Positions 1 through 12,809 of a DNA stretch of 64,000 nt are shown here, piece by piece; positions within the stretch are counted from its first letter, which is position 1; every line of letters starts with the position of its first letter. The translations under genes were made by a program, and so were the position numbers. This DNA is from Lichenostomus cassidix (Eukaryota > Chordata > Aves > Passeriformes > Meliphagidae): the NCBI GenBank assembly GCA_008360975.2, contig CM039183.1, positions 40,229,850-40,293,849 on the forward strand, read 5' to 3'. A model generated the notes under the pieces. It ran no database searches. It was not told the origin of the DNA and saw nothing but the letters and a program-made list of their open reading frames with translations.

Positions 1-3000
1 GTATGAAAAGTGACTGACAGCTGCCAAGAGCATCAGAGCTTTCAGATAAACTTGTTGGAACAATAAGTGTGTCCCAAGAATCTAACATTTAATTTAAAAA
101 CAACATTACAATATAAAACATCCTAAAAAAAATTTGACTGGTTGGAAACCCACTTCCTTTTTTTTTTTTTCACTCCAAGCCCACAGAAATGCTATACTTT
201 GGATATGACTTCAGGTCATTTGTGTCACCTCAAAATACTCAGGGTGAGTGCCTAAAAGGGACCTCTTTCCCAGCACAACCAACAAGTAAGTCCATCTCTA
301 GGACGCCTCAGAAGAGACTGAAGCTTGCTGTTCATAGCACCACATAATTGCACTTGATGTTATCAGTGATGTCAGTGTACATGGAAGGTGTATAATGGAT
401 ATTAATTATGACTGTTATCACTTATGACTTGTGTAGTGCAGCCAGGTATGCCTGAATACTTGCAAACACAGCGGCTTTTACACGTGGCAACTCATGAAAT
501 GGAAAATGGTCACTCTGCACAGCTCTAATGAGGGCAAGGGTGATTTAAGCTAGCAGAAAGAATCATAATTACTGTAGGTTCAAAGTGATCTTGAAGGAGA
601 GGAAGTTAAAACAGGGTTGGGATTGATCTACTTTCATGCTTTACTCGGCCCATTGTTTTTAATGCCTCATTTTGAACTATAAACAAATGGCTTCAGGTGA
701 TTTGCACAGTTTTCTGCAGATTATTCCTGGATTTGTTCTGGGCAATGGTGGAAAGCATGCACTGTGCAAAAATAACTAGCAGGGGAAACTGCAACAACAG
801 CCCCCCACCCTCTTTAGTCTGTCAAAAAAAAGGTCCAAAATAAATCCTGGATTCAAAGCCATATCAGAGCACAGATGAGAGGAAGGGGCTCCAAGGTTTG
901 CAGGGGACTACAGGGAAGCTGGTGCCAATACCCAGCCCCAGCAAGGCAGCTTGGATGCTCAAGGCCTTCCCTCCTGGGAAAGGCCTGGCTCTGGGCTCCT
1001 CTCCTGGATCAGAGACAGAGGGGACCACCAGCCTTCTCACTCCTCCGGGTCTCTGCCAGCAGGGCTGCCTTGGCCTCCAGCTCCCATGGTCACTCCTCCA
1101 CTGCAGCCCCTTGGCTACCAGCACCTGGGCTGAGACCAAGCACAGCAGGAATAAAACAAAGGCAAAACCCAGGGCCTCTTGGAGAGACACAGAGAGACCT
1201 ACAGGCTATGTCCTCAGCCTGGGAAGCCTCTTTTTCTCCCTCTCCTTCATGACAGTGCAGTTTCTGAGCCCACACCACCGGGCCGCTACTATTACTATTG
1301 CTGACAGAGAGGAGATCAGAAACAGCCACATCCCCAAGCACCCATCTAGGAAACAATTCACTGTCTCAGACCCCTCCTTTTTCAGTAACATTGGATGATA
1401 CTTTGGGATGATATAGAGGAAAAGTAAAGTGAGATAAGAAAGTCCCTTAAGAACACCCAGTATTTTCCAAAATCTAACAGAGAGGTAAAGGATGAAATCC
1501 TAGCTTCGCTGATTTCTGTGTGCTTTAGTTATAAGTTCAGCATGGAAAGGCTTTTATTCCTCCTGCATCATGAAAAAAAGGATTTTTGTTGTTTACCTGG
1601 GGTGTTTTTGGTTAACTGGTGTGTGTAAAAATGTCTCATGGTGGAAGCCATTCCTGACCCAGATGTCAAGTGTCTAAGATCTGCCCAGCTGCCTCATGAT
1701 GGGTACTTTTCTTGCTTCAAATATCCTGTTAACTCCCTGACCCTCAGCCAACACCATGCTCAGCAGCAGAGCCAACACATCATGTTTGTCTTGGCAAAAT
1801 GAGCCAGTCTGCATTAAAATGAGGGTCGATGGAAAACAAAAAGAATGAATAGAAGTCCCCTCCTTTCTTTACTTTTGTCTGAAAGATAAAATGTACATGT
1901 TTTGATGCTTTCTGCCAGCCCACCAACTCCAGAAATAACCTAGACATCCCCACAACAGGGTGGTGAGCTGCTTCAGGAACATTTCCTTCAGAAGTTATGA
2001 CAATAATAAGCTTTCTGTACCAAATAATTTTAACATGATTCTATTTTGATGAGGTGAATTATAGTCAATTCTCATTAACTCCCCACTACCAGAAGCTAAG
2101 TTTCTTATCATCCTGCAGAGGCTTTGTTTTCTTCAGATTTCTCGATCTTGACTTTTCATAGAGGAACCTACAAAATGGTAAATCCCCTAAATTGCCCCTG
2201 TGGCAACATAGTGTGTTTTCCTCATTTAAAGGTGGAAAGGATGACGGTATGCAAACATATTTATTTGTACTGGGAAGACTTCTCTTACGAGACCTGTCCA
2301 ACCCCCTTTTTTAAACCAGCTGATTACTAGAAAAAGTAACTGAAAGTGCTATTTTATTTTGCCATATCACTATAAGGTCAAAGGCATTTCAGCCTCCAGC
2401 AGGTCTGATCATGGCACACAACCCTGAAGGGCACATGGAGGGATCAAGGTTGTATCATAGCCCTGTCTTCTCAGCTTGGGTGACAACTCATGATGAACAT
2501 GTAGGTAAGTCCACCCTGTGACAGCACAGTGGCAGATGATGACAGTTTTTGCTGGTGGTAATGATCAACAATGAACCTCAAGCTGTGGAGCCACAAGAGC
2601 ACAGCAGACCTGTCCTGCCATCCAAATCCCCCCAAAATGCCTGGCTGATCCGAGCTGGCATCCCTGTGTAAGCACTGACTGGGAGGGAACACAACCAGGT
2701 CCAAGCTTGAGCTCTGGAAGGCTGATGTCGAGGCCAGCCACTCTAAAATCTGGAGGTAGCTGCCCACAAAACCCCAGGTTTGATTAGTTCTATTTTTTAC
2801 ATTTTTACAGTTTTTTGCAGTTTTACATTTACATTTTTACAAATGGGACATCTAAAAATGTTTTTATTTTCCTCCGTGACTGAGTCTGGCAGAGCTGGAT
2901 GTGGATTTGTATGTACAAAGTTTCTTCTGTGGACAGTTGATCACTCTGTGTTTCCGTGCGCAAAAAAACCAACCACAAATATTTTAATAGGGTGAGGAGA

Positions 3001-6000
3001 CTATTCTGCTTACTTTTTAAAGTCAGTGCAAATGCCGAATCAATTAAGCAAGCTTGCACACTGCTGTGGATGTCACCTCAATATCTAGCCCTGCAAGCAA
3101 CCATACTACTGTACCTTTTTGCTGATGTGAAGCAACACTGTCTCTGGCAAGACAGAGAACTCCCCTCTGGCAAATTTCTTCATGTGACAGAGGCCAAAGA
3201 TTTTATGTGTTTTCTGAAAGCAGCTATGGCAAACAGTCAGTTCAGCTAAACAGTCTTGGCCACAGTACATCTGTGCTTAGTTTTGGCTTAGCAGAGCAGA
3301 ATAACACATGTACTTCTCTCTCTGTCCCACTGCTAACCTAAGATGGTGAGAAAAATAGCTGAATTACAGAAGTACCTTCTGTACAGAAGTATCTTGTGAC
3401 AGTGCAAAATCTGCATGACTGGGTACTCCAGCCAGAATGAACTCACAGACCCACATGATTTCCTCGTGAGATAAGTTTGTGGGGAGGTTTTTCTTGGCTT
3501 ACTTCTTGTTGTGGTTGTTTTGTTGGCTCTTCAGATCAATACATTTACTGATCTCACTTCAGACGTTTTTATAATCAAAAATATGAGAATAAACAGAAGT
3601 GAGAAAATTTCCTGCAGGTCTGTGCCATATTTATAATCAGAATTTTCTCCTCTAAACCTTCCTGTTCTGCTTCTGGAAGAGGCACCAGCACCCCATGAAA
3701 CAGCAGTGCCACGCAGCCAGCGTCACTGCCACCGCTGCTGACAGCAGTAATGGGGACATTTCTTCAGGTGTCTCAATGCCTTAAGAGCTGAGGTTGTGTT
3801 TTCCAATGGGATCTAAAAGTCATCAGCATCGCTTTTTGTAAACATATATCACTTGCTTCATAGTGCCCCATGATCAAAAACTGCATGCCTGTATTAGCTT
3901 GGGCTTAAACCAGGTTATGCAGCCCAGGTCCCTAAGTGAGGCAGTTACGCGAAATGCCACAAAGATGTGTCCAGCAGACCCTGCACACCTCTGCAAGGTG
4001 GTGACTCTTGCAAAGGAGAGCAGAACAGTGTTCCCCAAGGCAGCACAGCCAGTCAGGGCTTCAAAGCACAGCAGAAACACTGCTACAGGGCACTCCATCC
4101 CAGCTGCTCAGCCTTGTCACACAGGTCCCAGCACTGTGGAGCCAGCCCTGATGTCTGCAGCACTGCAAAGCCATGATTGAGGCTCCAAATTTTCAGAGCT
4201 AATAAAATGCACACAGCTTCTTTCAATACTTCAGTTAGCTCCTTTAACGTCAGTAACACCAAATTTGCCAAATTTGCTATCCCTGACTGTACAGACCATA
4301 GTAAAGAAATTTTGATTAGCTTGCACTGTGCTCTTCACTTAATTCAAATAATTAATGCACATCTCCATCACTTCCTCTCCTGTTTTATAAGCTTCTGTTA
4401 ATAACATTTAGCCTCTTAGCCTCAAGACAAATTTTTCATGAAAATATGTTAGCTTTAGCAAACTTCTAAATTTTGATGGAAGCTCTTCTTTCAATAGACT
4501 ATTTAAGTCTTGGTTTCCAGTTAATATTTTCCAGCATTTGTTTTTGCTCTTGGTCTAACGGATTTTTTCTCCTGCATTTATATTGATTGGTTTGTCTTTG
4601 CCACTCCAGACAGCTTTTTAGAATTAGATATTTCTAACACTAAAATGGTTTTCTTTTCAAGAAAGAACAGGGTTCAGAAAGAAATTTCAGCAGAAAATTT
4701 AACCACCAAGAGGAAAGAAGTCACCTTCCAAGTTGCAAAGGCACAATCAGCTCCAACCACCATTTACTGGACCAGCAGTGGCTGAGAGATGATCATATTT
4801 GACCCCAGAATTTACATCTGCACCCTGGATTTGAAAGAAGAGTTTACTTCAATCGCCTACACTGACATAGACTTTCAGCATGACTGTGGGTGAAGTCCTT
4901 AAAGCATTTAAGGTATTTGGCTTTACAAAACAAAGACCCAAACAGTATTGTGTATCCAAATTTCTGAATGCCAGCAATACAGTGAAAATCTTTGAAATTA
5001 AAGGGGTAATTAGCCCAAGCAAGCTGCAAGTTGCCCACACACACAGCAGTGCTTGACAACTCCAGCCGGGTGCCATGATGAGCCACATGCACACACCAAC
5101 GTGCTGGGAGAGAGCTGGGTCATCTTCAACCCAGAGCAAACCAATGCCATAGGCCAGCTCTGAAGTACCCAAATGCAGCTGCTCCCTGACTGTCAACCTC
5201 CTCAAGCTCCTGAGCATCTGCAAATTTATGTCCCAGCAAATGTTAGCAAATAATCAAGGTTTACTGTTCATTTGTTAATCTAACAGGGTGGAGCTGGATG
5301 GATTTTCTTTTTCCTGTCTTTAGTCATCTGTTTTTTAAGCAGTTTTTACTGTCATATTTCTGCTTCTCAGCTAATCTTAGCATCAGTGACATAATTTCAT
5401 TGAATTATTAATATTTCAAGCACATTTGTGTGGTTTGCACAGAGCTCAGTGACAGGATAAATCACATTCTGTATTGTTCTAACGTTCTTAAAATATCCCT
5501 TTATAGTTTGAAAAAAAAGCTATTTCAAGAGATTAATTCCTGGACTGTGCTTGCATCACCAAAAGTCAGTGCTCCTCCCCAGTTTCCCAGTGCAAAATGT
5601 GGCCAGAGTCCATAACAAACCGGTGGCTGTGCATCACTGCTCCCCTGGCGGTGCAGGCACTGTGCATCCACAGTGCTCCTACAGCTCCCTGTGGGCCTGG
5701 GCACACCGTGGAGTGAGCCAGTCCTGGAGAGAGGTCAAACAGGGGGTGTGCCTGCTTCCCTTCCCACACACTCTTCCCCCAGCAGGGCTGAGCCCCGTGG
5801 GCACCACTACCCTTCAGCAGCACTCGAGGCTCAGTCTGCAACAACTTCTGCAGTGGGGACAACCAACAGACCCTCAGCTGGTGCCCACCTTGAAGGGTCC
5901 CTGGCAATGCCAGTGCCCACCATGCAGCTTCAGGACCCTCCTACCTTCCCATTCCCCACGAACAGCCCAGCCAGCATCCCTCTCCCACACGAGGCTGGTG

Positions 6001-7150
6001 TCCCTCTCCTGGGCTGTTAATTGGCTGGGATGAGCATCGTGAGCGTCATGCGGCCAGGCGCACACATGTGTCCCATAACCTAAACCATCTGTGAGGGTTT
6101 TAATTAACCCATCCCCAGCTCCTCTGCGCTGCCATTGAAAAGATCCCGCCCTGGCCCCAGCCGAGCCTCCCCCATGCAGCCCTGCAGCTCCCCTCCCCAC
6201 CCAGGAATTCACAACCACAACTGTACAGCGTGGGCCCCCCGGCCCTCTGCAGCCGCGCAGGAGCAGCCCTCAGCAGTCAGCGAGGAGAAGATGAAAAGGG
6301 TTCCCTCCATATGTGGCTGCTGATGCAGACCTACAGGGTAGGCTCCACGCACAATAGATAACAGGAGGCTCCTTCTCGCAGCTGTTCGGCTGTAGGGTCT
6401 TCCACGTCACATCATACGTGCAGGAGGCAAACACCTCTTATACAAAAAATTACTGGAGAAAAAAATCTCCTTCTGTGAAGCCACATGGACACACACCAAC
6501 ACAGAATTCAGCCTACTGGTGCTGAAAATTGCTGAAAAAATGCAGCCATGTCAGGCCCCATGTCCTCATTGTTCTCCAGGGATGTGACTTTACTCTCTGA
6601 CTGTTTTTATATTGCAATGAAGTGAAATTCCCAGTGATGGTACTCAAACTCAATGGAGTTGCTCTGGAGGCTGAAGAGAGATCCAAAGTCTCCAAGACCT
6701 AACCAAGATCAAGCTCGAGATAAAGGGATTTGGGCACTGTAAATGCAAAAAGGCTCACAAGCAATATTGTCAGCAAAACAGGAAACTTCCACTGGCGTGC
6801 TAGGTTTGCAGCTGGTCTACATGAGCACAGCTCATTAGGGAAGAATTTGGTGTTGCCTGTCCAGAGGCAGGACACTCTCACTGGAGAGTCTGTTCCTCTA
6901 GAAGTCACCATGATCATGGTATTTATAAATTTAACAGAGGTGGTAGAGCAAGGTAACACCAGAAAGCAAAAACTCACAAGTTTGCTTGGGGGTGCTCATT
7001 TTCACCAGCTATTGCAAACTAGCTTTAATCATATGAAACTCATGCCATCATCAGGACTGTGCTTTCTCCAGTTGTCTGAAGGGTAATTCTTGGCAAGTTT
7101 TATATTGCACCTTCCACTCAGCTCTCTCAAAACAGCTTTATGTAGGAGAT
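1..7150. other. noncoding block, no gene recognised
   Basis: No exon, RNA gene or transposon could be supported here. The sequence is moderately AT-rich with two GC-rich patches, about 870-1300 and 5550-6330. Both patches carry overlapping open frames on both strands, which is what low stop-codon density in GC-rich DNA produces; the longest frames (898-1398 and 5551-6033) begin at TTG, not ATG. A run of 13 T lies at 158-170. Within the second patch, about 6020-6150 combines CpG dinucleotides with a TTAATTAA core and could be a short regulatory element, but nothing beyond the reading supports that. Confidence 0.6.
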
Positions 7151-7154
7151 GAGC

Positions 7155-7216
7155 AGTGTCACCATTTTATAGGCAGATAAATTGCACAGAGCAGTGAAAA
7201 CACCCTTGCTTAGGAT
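7155..7216 (-). repeat. possible ancient MIR/L2-like retroposon relic
   Basis: The order of short words here (CACCATTTTATAGGCAGATAA, then ATTGCACAGAGCAGTGAAAA, then CCTTGCTTAGG) follows the 3' section shared by many MIR and L2 copies, where a CCATTTTACAGATGAGGAAA-type phrase leads to GCACAGAG and then to a CTTGCCCAAGG-type phrase. The match is diverged and short, so chance similarity is possible. If real, it is an old amniote insertion. Strand is given by analogy with the usual consensus orientation and is uncertain. Confidence 0.28.
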
Positions 7217-7714
7217 GGAATATTAACAGAGCTGTACTGTTGTGCACTGTTCATCAGAATCCCAGCCTAGGACTTGAAAAAAGATTGGCTTAGATCTACT
7301 TGTTCACAAGTAGGGTTTTCCTGCAGGTTTCACATGATGGAAATCTCTCTCACTAGCACCAGAGATCACTGATACACACAAAGCAAGAAGAAAAATTTTC
7401 TAATAAATGAAGCTGGGATATCAGCTTGTCTGGATTTCATTTAAAGTCCAGCCCTCCAACTATGATCCTGCAGTATCCATAAGACTGTGGTGCATCAGGG
7501 CTTCAGATAGTTAACAACTGCCAAACATGGGTCTATGCTACAAAGTTTGGTGAACTCCTGTGCTATTTCATCTCTCCCTGCTTGCAGTGAAGCAGATCAG
7601 ACCGTAAGGGTCAGACTCCCTACCCCATTTGCCATCCCACAAACTGTAAAGAGCAGCATTGGGGACAAGAAAGTGCCCTTGCTGGGTTCAACAGTAGAAA
7701 TAAAATCCCAGTTC

Positions 7715-7741
7715 CATTCATTCATTCATTCATTCATTCAC
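7715..7741. repeat. (ATTC)n tetranucleotide microsatellite
   Basis: About 6.5 uninterrupted copies of a CATT/ATTC unit. The array is perfect, so length variation between individuals is plausible. Confidence 0.95.
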
Positions 7742-8295
7742 TGAAAGCCTCTTATGACAGAAATACTTATATTTTCCACTGTAGGGAAAGCAAACAGCTC
7801 ACCTGTGTGCAAGCATGGAAGATTATTCCCACCAAAAAAGTGGCTTTAATCCCTGAACAGAAGCTTAGACTGCTGAGGGCAGGCTAGGTAGGAAAATTCA
7901 CTACTCAGTGTGCTCAGTCTCATCTGAATTGTTCTACAGCTCATCCTGCAGTCCAGTTGGTCCTTTGAATCCAAAGGTTTCTCTTAAGAGATGTTTCAAA
8001 ATCTCACCCCAAAATCAGTGACAACAGCACACTGGTCTCATGCTGAATAAGGTATAAATATTGCCCTCAAGTAATCAAGTCCTTAGGTTTCTGTCTGATA
8101 AACACAGGATACATTTTTAAGATCAACATTCACAGTCATCCAGCAGCTGAATTTTGTGAGCATCTCATTTCTCTCCAGTGAGATTTCCAGAGTGACCTAG
8201 AAGCTTTGAGTGGATCTGGAGGGTTTTTGGAAAACAAACTCATTTTTGTGCTGCCGCCTCATTCACTTTGGCTTTCTGGGCTGTGCATGCAGAAA

Positions 8296-8359
8296 CTGTG
8301 CTGTGCTGTGCTGTGCTGTGCTGTGCTGTGCTGTGCTGTGCTGTGCTGTGCTGTGCTGT
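8296..8359. repeat. (CTGTG)n pentanucleotide microsatellite, about 12.8 units
   Basis: Twelve perfect CTGTG units followed by a partial CTGT, 64 bp with no interruption. It creates an apparent repeating LCCAV peptide in one frame, which is an artefact of the array and not a gene. Long pure pentanucleotide arrays are usually polymorphic and are a common place for assembly length errors. Confidence 0.97.
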
Positions 8360-9050
8360 CAAAAATGCTTCTGATTCATAACCTCTGACAAAAGCACGAG
8401 TAGAGCAACATCATGAATTGCATAGCTCATTGGCCACTGGGGAGGGTTCATTGGCCTGCTAATCTGAACTGTCTGATCCTAAACTTCCACTTCCCATTGC
8501 ATTTAAATGCACTGCTGAGTTATTTGACTCCAGCATAGATTCAAGGATGTTTTTCTTCTCTTATAGTTTTGTACTGACTAGGCTAATCCACAAGATAATT
8601 ATTCAGGCTAAGAACTTAGCAGGATCCTAACAAGGATTAAACATTTATATGATTAATTAAAATATTCCCAGTGCCACTGGTTGGGATAAAAATTTATAAG
8701 GATTGTGTTAAAATTATGACACCAAGCTGCAGACCAGAAATCTCCATGAAAAGAACCCCTGGAAAATGCTGCTTGAGGATGCCAGAGCAGCACTGACTGA
8801 AGTGCCTGTTTCATTGGAAACCCAGCCTAAAATCCCATTGACTGGCACATCCTTGCAGTCAGGCCCATACAGAACCAGCTGGCTTTTGGTGCAAGATTAG
8901 GAACACCCAAATAACCCATTGCAGTATAAGCACAGCTTCGACTAATTATGCAACAAGCCTGCACCAGCTGAAGATGCAATGCTTAAAGTGAGAAACTTTG
9001 TTGCTGGCATTGCTTTGTTGCTGCTGCTCAGTAGTAAATTGATCAAAATT

Positions 9051-9132
9051 GAAGAGGAAGAAAAGGAAGACAGGGCAGAGAAGATTTGTGAAAAGTAAAC
9101 GAAGAAAAAAGAAAAAGAGAAAAAGGAAGAGG
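9051..9132 (+). repeat. interrupted polypurine tract
   Basis: An 82-bp stretch dominated by A and G (GAAGAGGAAGAAAAGGAAGA and similar), with a few pyrimidine interruptions around 9085-9101. The complementary strand reads as a phenylalanine/serine-rich frame, a by-product of composition. Such tracts can adopt triplex structures, though the interruptions make that weak here. Confidence 0.75.
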
Positions 9133-9914
9133 TAGACATTGTGCCTTTTACCCAGTGAGATTTGAATACTTGATCAAATATGTGTGACATCAATGTGGAT
9201 TCCTCCATCATCTTAAAGACTACAAATCTGCATCTTTTTCCTGCTCATAGAGTGCACACACCTCCAGGCTGCAGCAGGTTCAAGGGAAAAGGTGTTCTTA
9301 GTCCCCTGCTGACTCTGGTTTCTTGCTCTGAATACCTGTTCAGGGTTAGGTTGTAAATATTCATCTCTGGGTACATATCATCACTTCTGAACTGGAAGTC
9401 TTTCTTGTTTGTCCCATTTCTGGGGAGCATTTCTATGCGTTATGCAGAGTGGGACTGCTCCATGTGGGAAAGTCACCTCCAGCTATCCACTATCAGATGG
9501 AGTGTCTTTGCAAGACAAACAAAAAGTACAATTATTTACCCAGACCTACTCTTTGGTGTCGCCAGCATGTAGGAAGGGGCAGGGATACTGAGAAATCTCC
9601 ATAAACATCTTAGCTTGCAGGAGCATGCCTGCTATTTCATTCTCGGCTGAGTAATTGCATTTCTCCCACAGCCATGTGAATCGTGCCGGTGAGGAGAGTG
9701 TTGAGTACAGGATACCACTTCATCCTAGCTTGTGAGGTGCATCATGCTCATGATGAGACCCAGGAAGAGTAATCTCTGGAAGAGTAATGCTGACACTACA
9801 GTCTGTCAGGTGCCAAGACAGACTGGAGAAATAGAGTGTCTCACATCATCACCTTGCAAGGCACAAGTAGGATTGGTTGGACCCTGAAGACCATTCTTTT
9901 GCTCAGGACATGTA

Positions 9915-9974
9915 ACTATACTAGCATCAGTATTTTACTATATTACTATGCCAGCATCAGTAATTTTTCCACAG
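9915..9974. repeat. imperfect 30-bp tandem duplication (two copies)
   Basis: The word ACTATACTAGCATCAGTA at 9915-9932 recurs as ACTATGCCAGCATCAGTA at 9945-9962, exactly 30 bp later, with two mismatches. The second halves of the two units are less alike. This looks like a local replication-slippage duplication. Confidence 0.7.
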
Positions 9975-11954
9975 AGAAGGATGGCATGCACAAAATCTGA
10001 AACAGAACATTCAGTAAAAAAGAGCATTAAGCCAGATGGGCAGGTTTGCCCAAAACCAAATGCACTTAGGTTTTGTTGCAAGGAAAAGATCACACTTCTC
10101 AACATGGTAAAAGGATGTAGACTCATACTGCTGGTGCTTGGGTGTCTTATGGTTGCAGTTGTCACACAGCAGAGAGCAACAGCATTGGCCAGAGTGTCTA
10201 TCCATTCATTTTAGTATGGTTTTCCAAGGAGGTAGCGCAAGCTGTATCACCCTCCCATGTGTGTGTCTCTTCACCTGTCTATCTGCACTCAGCTGTCCTT
10301 CTCCCTCACCAGTAATTTTTGAACCTGTTGACCAATTTCAAAGAAATTTGACAGACAATAAGAAGTCTCCAAGGTATCAAATTCCAACACATTTTATGAA
10401 AATTGGCAGCTGGCTAGAGGAGAAAAACCCAATTAGTGCCCCTGTGGAGGTGAAGGCTGCAATGTGAACATGACCCTTATTAGACAAGAAGATCCTCCGG
10501 GGAAAGAGATATGAATGTCCACAGAGGGAAAAACAAATCAGCCCTTACATCTTACTAGATACCAGACAATCCAAGGCAAGCCCCCAGTAATGTCCCAGGA
10601 AAACTGGCTTCTTCAGCTCTGCTGCTCAAAGAATATGTCCATGATTCCCATCTGGGGCACTTGCAGCCTCCTTGCACACAGGCAGAGACAGAACTGAGGG
10701 GGAGGGAAGAATCAGTAAGGTGTTGGGCTAAGGGAAAGGGAAAAGCCTTCTTGCAACAGCTGCTGAATGCCTCCCCTGATCATCTCTTCCAGCCCTTTCA
10801 CTGATCCCTCTCAACCCTTCTTCTCCAGCTGTCCTGACCATCCCAGGGATCCTTTCAGACTTTTCATTTCCCCATCTTTTTGATTTTCCTGAACCAAGGC
10901 TTCAAATAATCCCCAAACAGCCAAACGTCTACACTGATGTACCTTAGGTCTGCACCCTCTCACCTTCTCAGAAATGCCCTTTGCAGTAGCCACAAACTAA
11001 ATGCATAATTTTCAGGACAGTTTGCCCTTATTTCTTAAGCAGTCAAATTAGTTTTGCCTGCACTGCTGAGAAACCTTGAGCCAGCTCTAGAGTCATGGCA
11101 CAATGAAACAGACAAGGACATTACATTTACGAATTGGGCCTGTCCTCAGGGACAAATTCATCCTTCTTATAACCTCCCTGAAGTCACAATAGAGAAAACA
11201 TAGCCCTAATTAATCCAGCCTGCTTGCATTACAAGAGATAACATGGCCTAGAGAAAAGCATCTGGCTCGAAGAAGCAGGAGGGTCATGGTCTTACATCAC
11301 TTTGTAACTCACTTGATCATTGCTGTTGAGCACATTCTTTAGTTGCATTTATAAATTCAAATTGTAGGACTGATACTTCAGGGTTCAGATTCTCAGCTCA
11401 GATTGGCAACCATGTGCAGGCTGCACTTTTGCCACTAAATCTATGTGCATCCACAGTGGCTTCACTAGTTTGCTGCTGAGGAGTGGAAAGAACTTACATG
11501 GAAAGGCACCAAGTGAACTGCAGACTCACAGTAACAGAGATGTCCTCCAAAGGTCTCATTGGCTGTCCTTCAGCTCCTGTCCCAAGTTCTTCCTTAGGAA
11601 AACTGCTTCCTTGTTATAAACCATGCAGATCTCCAGCCCCTCCCTCTATGTCCTTGTTCCAGCTTTTCCCATCCTTTCCCATTCCTCAAACAAAATGTTA
11701 CCAGAAATATTAGAAACCATTGAAAAACATGTTTTTCCTTTTTAAATGAGAAAAATATAATTGAGTTCTGTAAGGACAAGAACAACAAGGAAAGGGAAGA
11801 GGAGAGCCCCACAGGAAATTATTCAGACTCTCTGTCTCCTGATCTCTGCATATATATTTAATCGAGTGGCATTTGTGATGAAGATTTATCTTATAAAAAA
11901 TTTCTGGTAGCTGGTTGGACAGATAGGTAGGTAATTGATCTCAGATATGTTTAT

Positions 11955-11988
11955 ATCTACTTAATTAAGTCTGCATCTAGTTAATTAA
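11955..11988. repeat. paired TTAATTAA motif, 20-bp period
   Basis: ATCTACTTAATTAA (11955-11968) is repeated as ATCTAGTTAATTAA (11975-11988), offset by exactly 20 bp, close to two helical turns. TTAATTAA contains the TAATTA core bound by many homeodomain proteins (LHX, PRRX, POU-associated classes). It may be a homotypic binding pair or simply a 20-bp slippage duplication; sequence alone cannot separate the two. Confidence 0.6.
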
Positions 11989-12791
11989 ACAGTGAAATAT
12001 TTGAAAACACTGCAAATTGTGCAAAGAATTTACATCTGGCTAACAAAGCAACTCTGATGTGCCACCAGTGAGTGCTCTGTTCAGAAATCTTTGGGAATGT
12101 TATACACTGATGTGTATGTAACCCAGGAGAACTCAGTGGCTCATTATAGCTATCACAGGATGAAACTGTAAGGATTTCAAAGAACGTTTCTCAGTGGGTC
12201 CTAGCAAGCTCTGGGACACAGTTGCAGCAGTGATGCTCCTGAAGTGAACAGAGAGACTTGTGTAATTCAATTGAGAATGCTCCAAGAAAATGCTGCTGTC
12301 ACTGCACAACTCTCATGTACCCACCAGCTGTCTCCATTTGGAAAAGACAATCTTCATTTTCTAAAAGCAAAATATTTACAATTGTTCCAGTCTGTCCCTC
12401 CAGAATTCTTCCCCCTTGCATATGGATTTCCCTGAAGCTGCAACACAGGGCTCTGATGATCTCTCCAACTGTCTCCATCACTAGATGTCAGATGTTGGCA
12501 TTCACAACAGCATGTGCTTCTAGACATAGACTGACACCAGTACTTCAGTTGATTGACTTTAAAGTCAAACACACATGGTTACATACTAAGGATTTGGTGG
12601 AGGTGTCTGATACACATAAGCATCCTGGAAAGGCACATATGTCTCCACAGAACTAACCTGGAAATCTCATAAGGACAGGCTCCACAGCCGTTCTGTGGTT
12701 TGTGAAGGCCAGTGTGCTGCTCAGACTATTAAAAGAAAGTCTTAAATCAATTTTTCACTAGCATGACCCCAGTTATTTCACTAGGGTTGTT

Positions 12792-12809
12792 CTTGAATAA
12801 TTATTCAAG
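12792..12809. repeat. perfect 18-bp palindrome
   Basis: CTTGAATAATTATTCAAG is identical to its own reverse complement, with a TAATTA centre. The flanking bases break the symmetry. It could extrude a small hairpin or serve as a dimeric homeodomain-type site; chance origin in AT-rich DNA is possible. Confidence 0.8.

Larger units (their letters stand above)
8360..12791. other. noncoding block, no gene recognised
   Basis: No open frame here exceeds about 135 codons, and none shows a recognisable domain. The block is AT-rich with scattered TAATTA cores, for example near 8650 and 11960. The noteworthy internal structures (polypurine tract, 30-bp duplication, paired TTAATTAA motif) are listed separately. 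Nothing else was identified. Confidence 0.6.

Noticed and set aside
5551..6033. 160-codon plus-strand frame in a GC-rich patch
   Set aside because: It begins at TTG and overlaps comparable frames on both strands (5566-5907 minus, 5673-6020 plus), typical of stop-poor GC-rich sequence.
8206..8388. Apparent repeat-containing peptide with LCCAV units
   Set aside because: It is only the translation of the CTGTG microsatellite.
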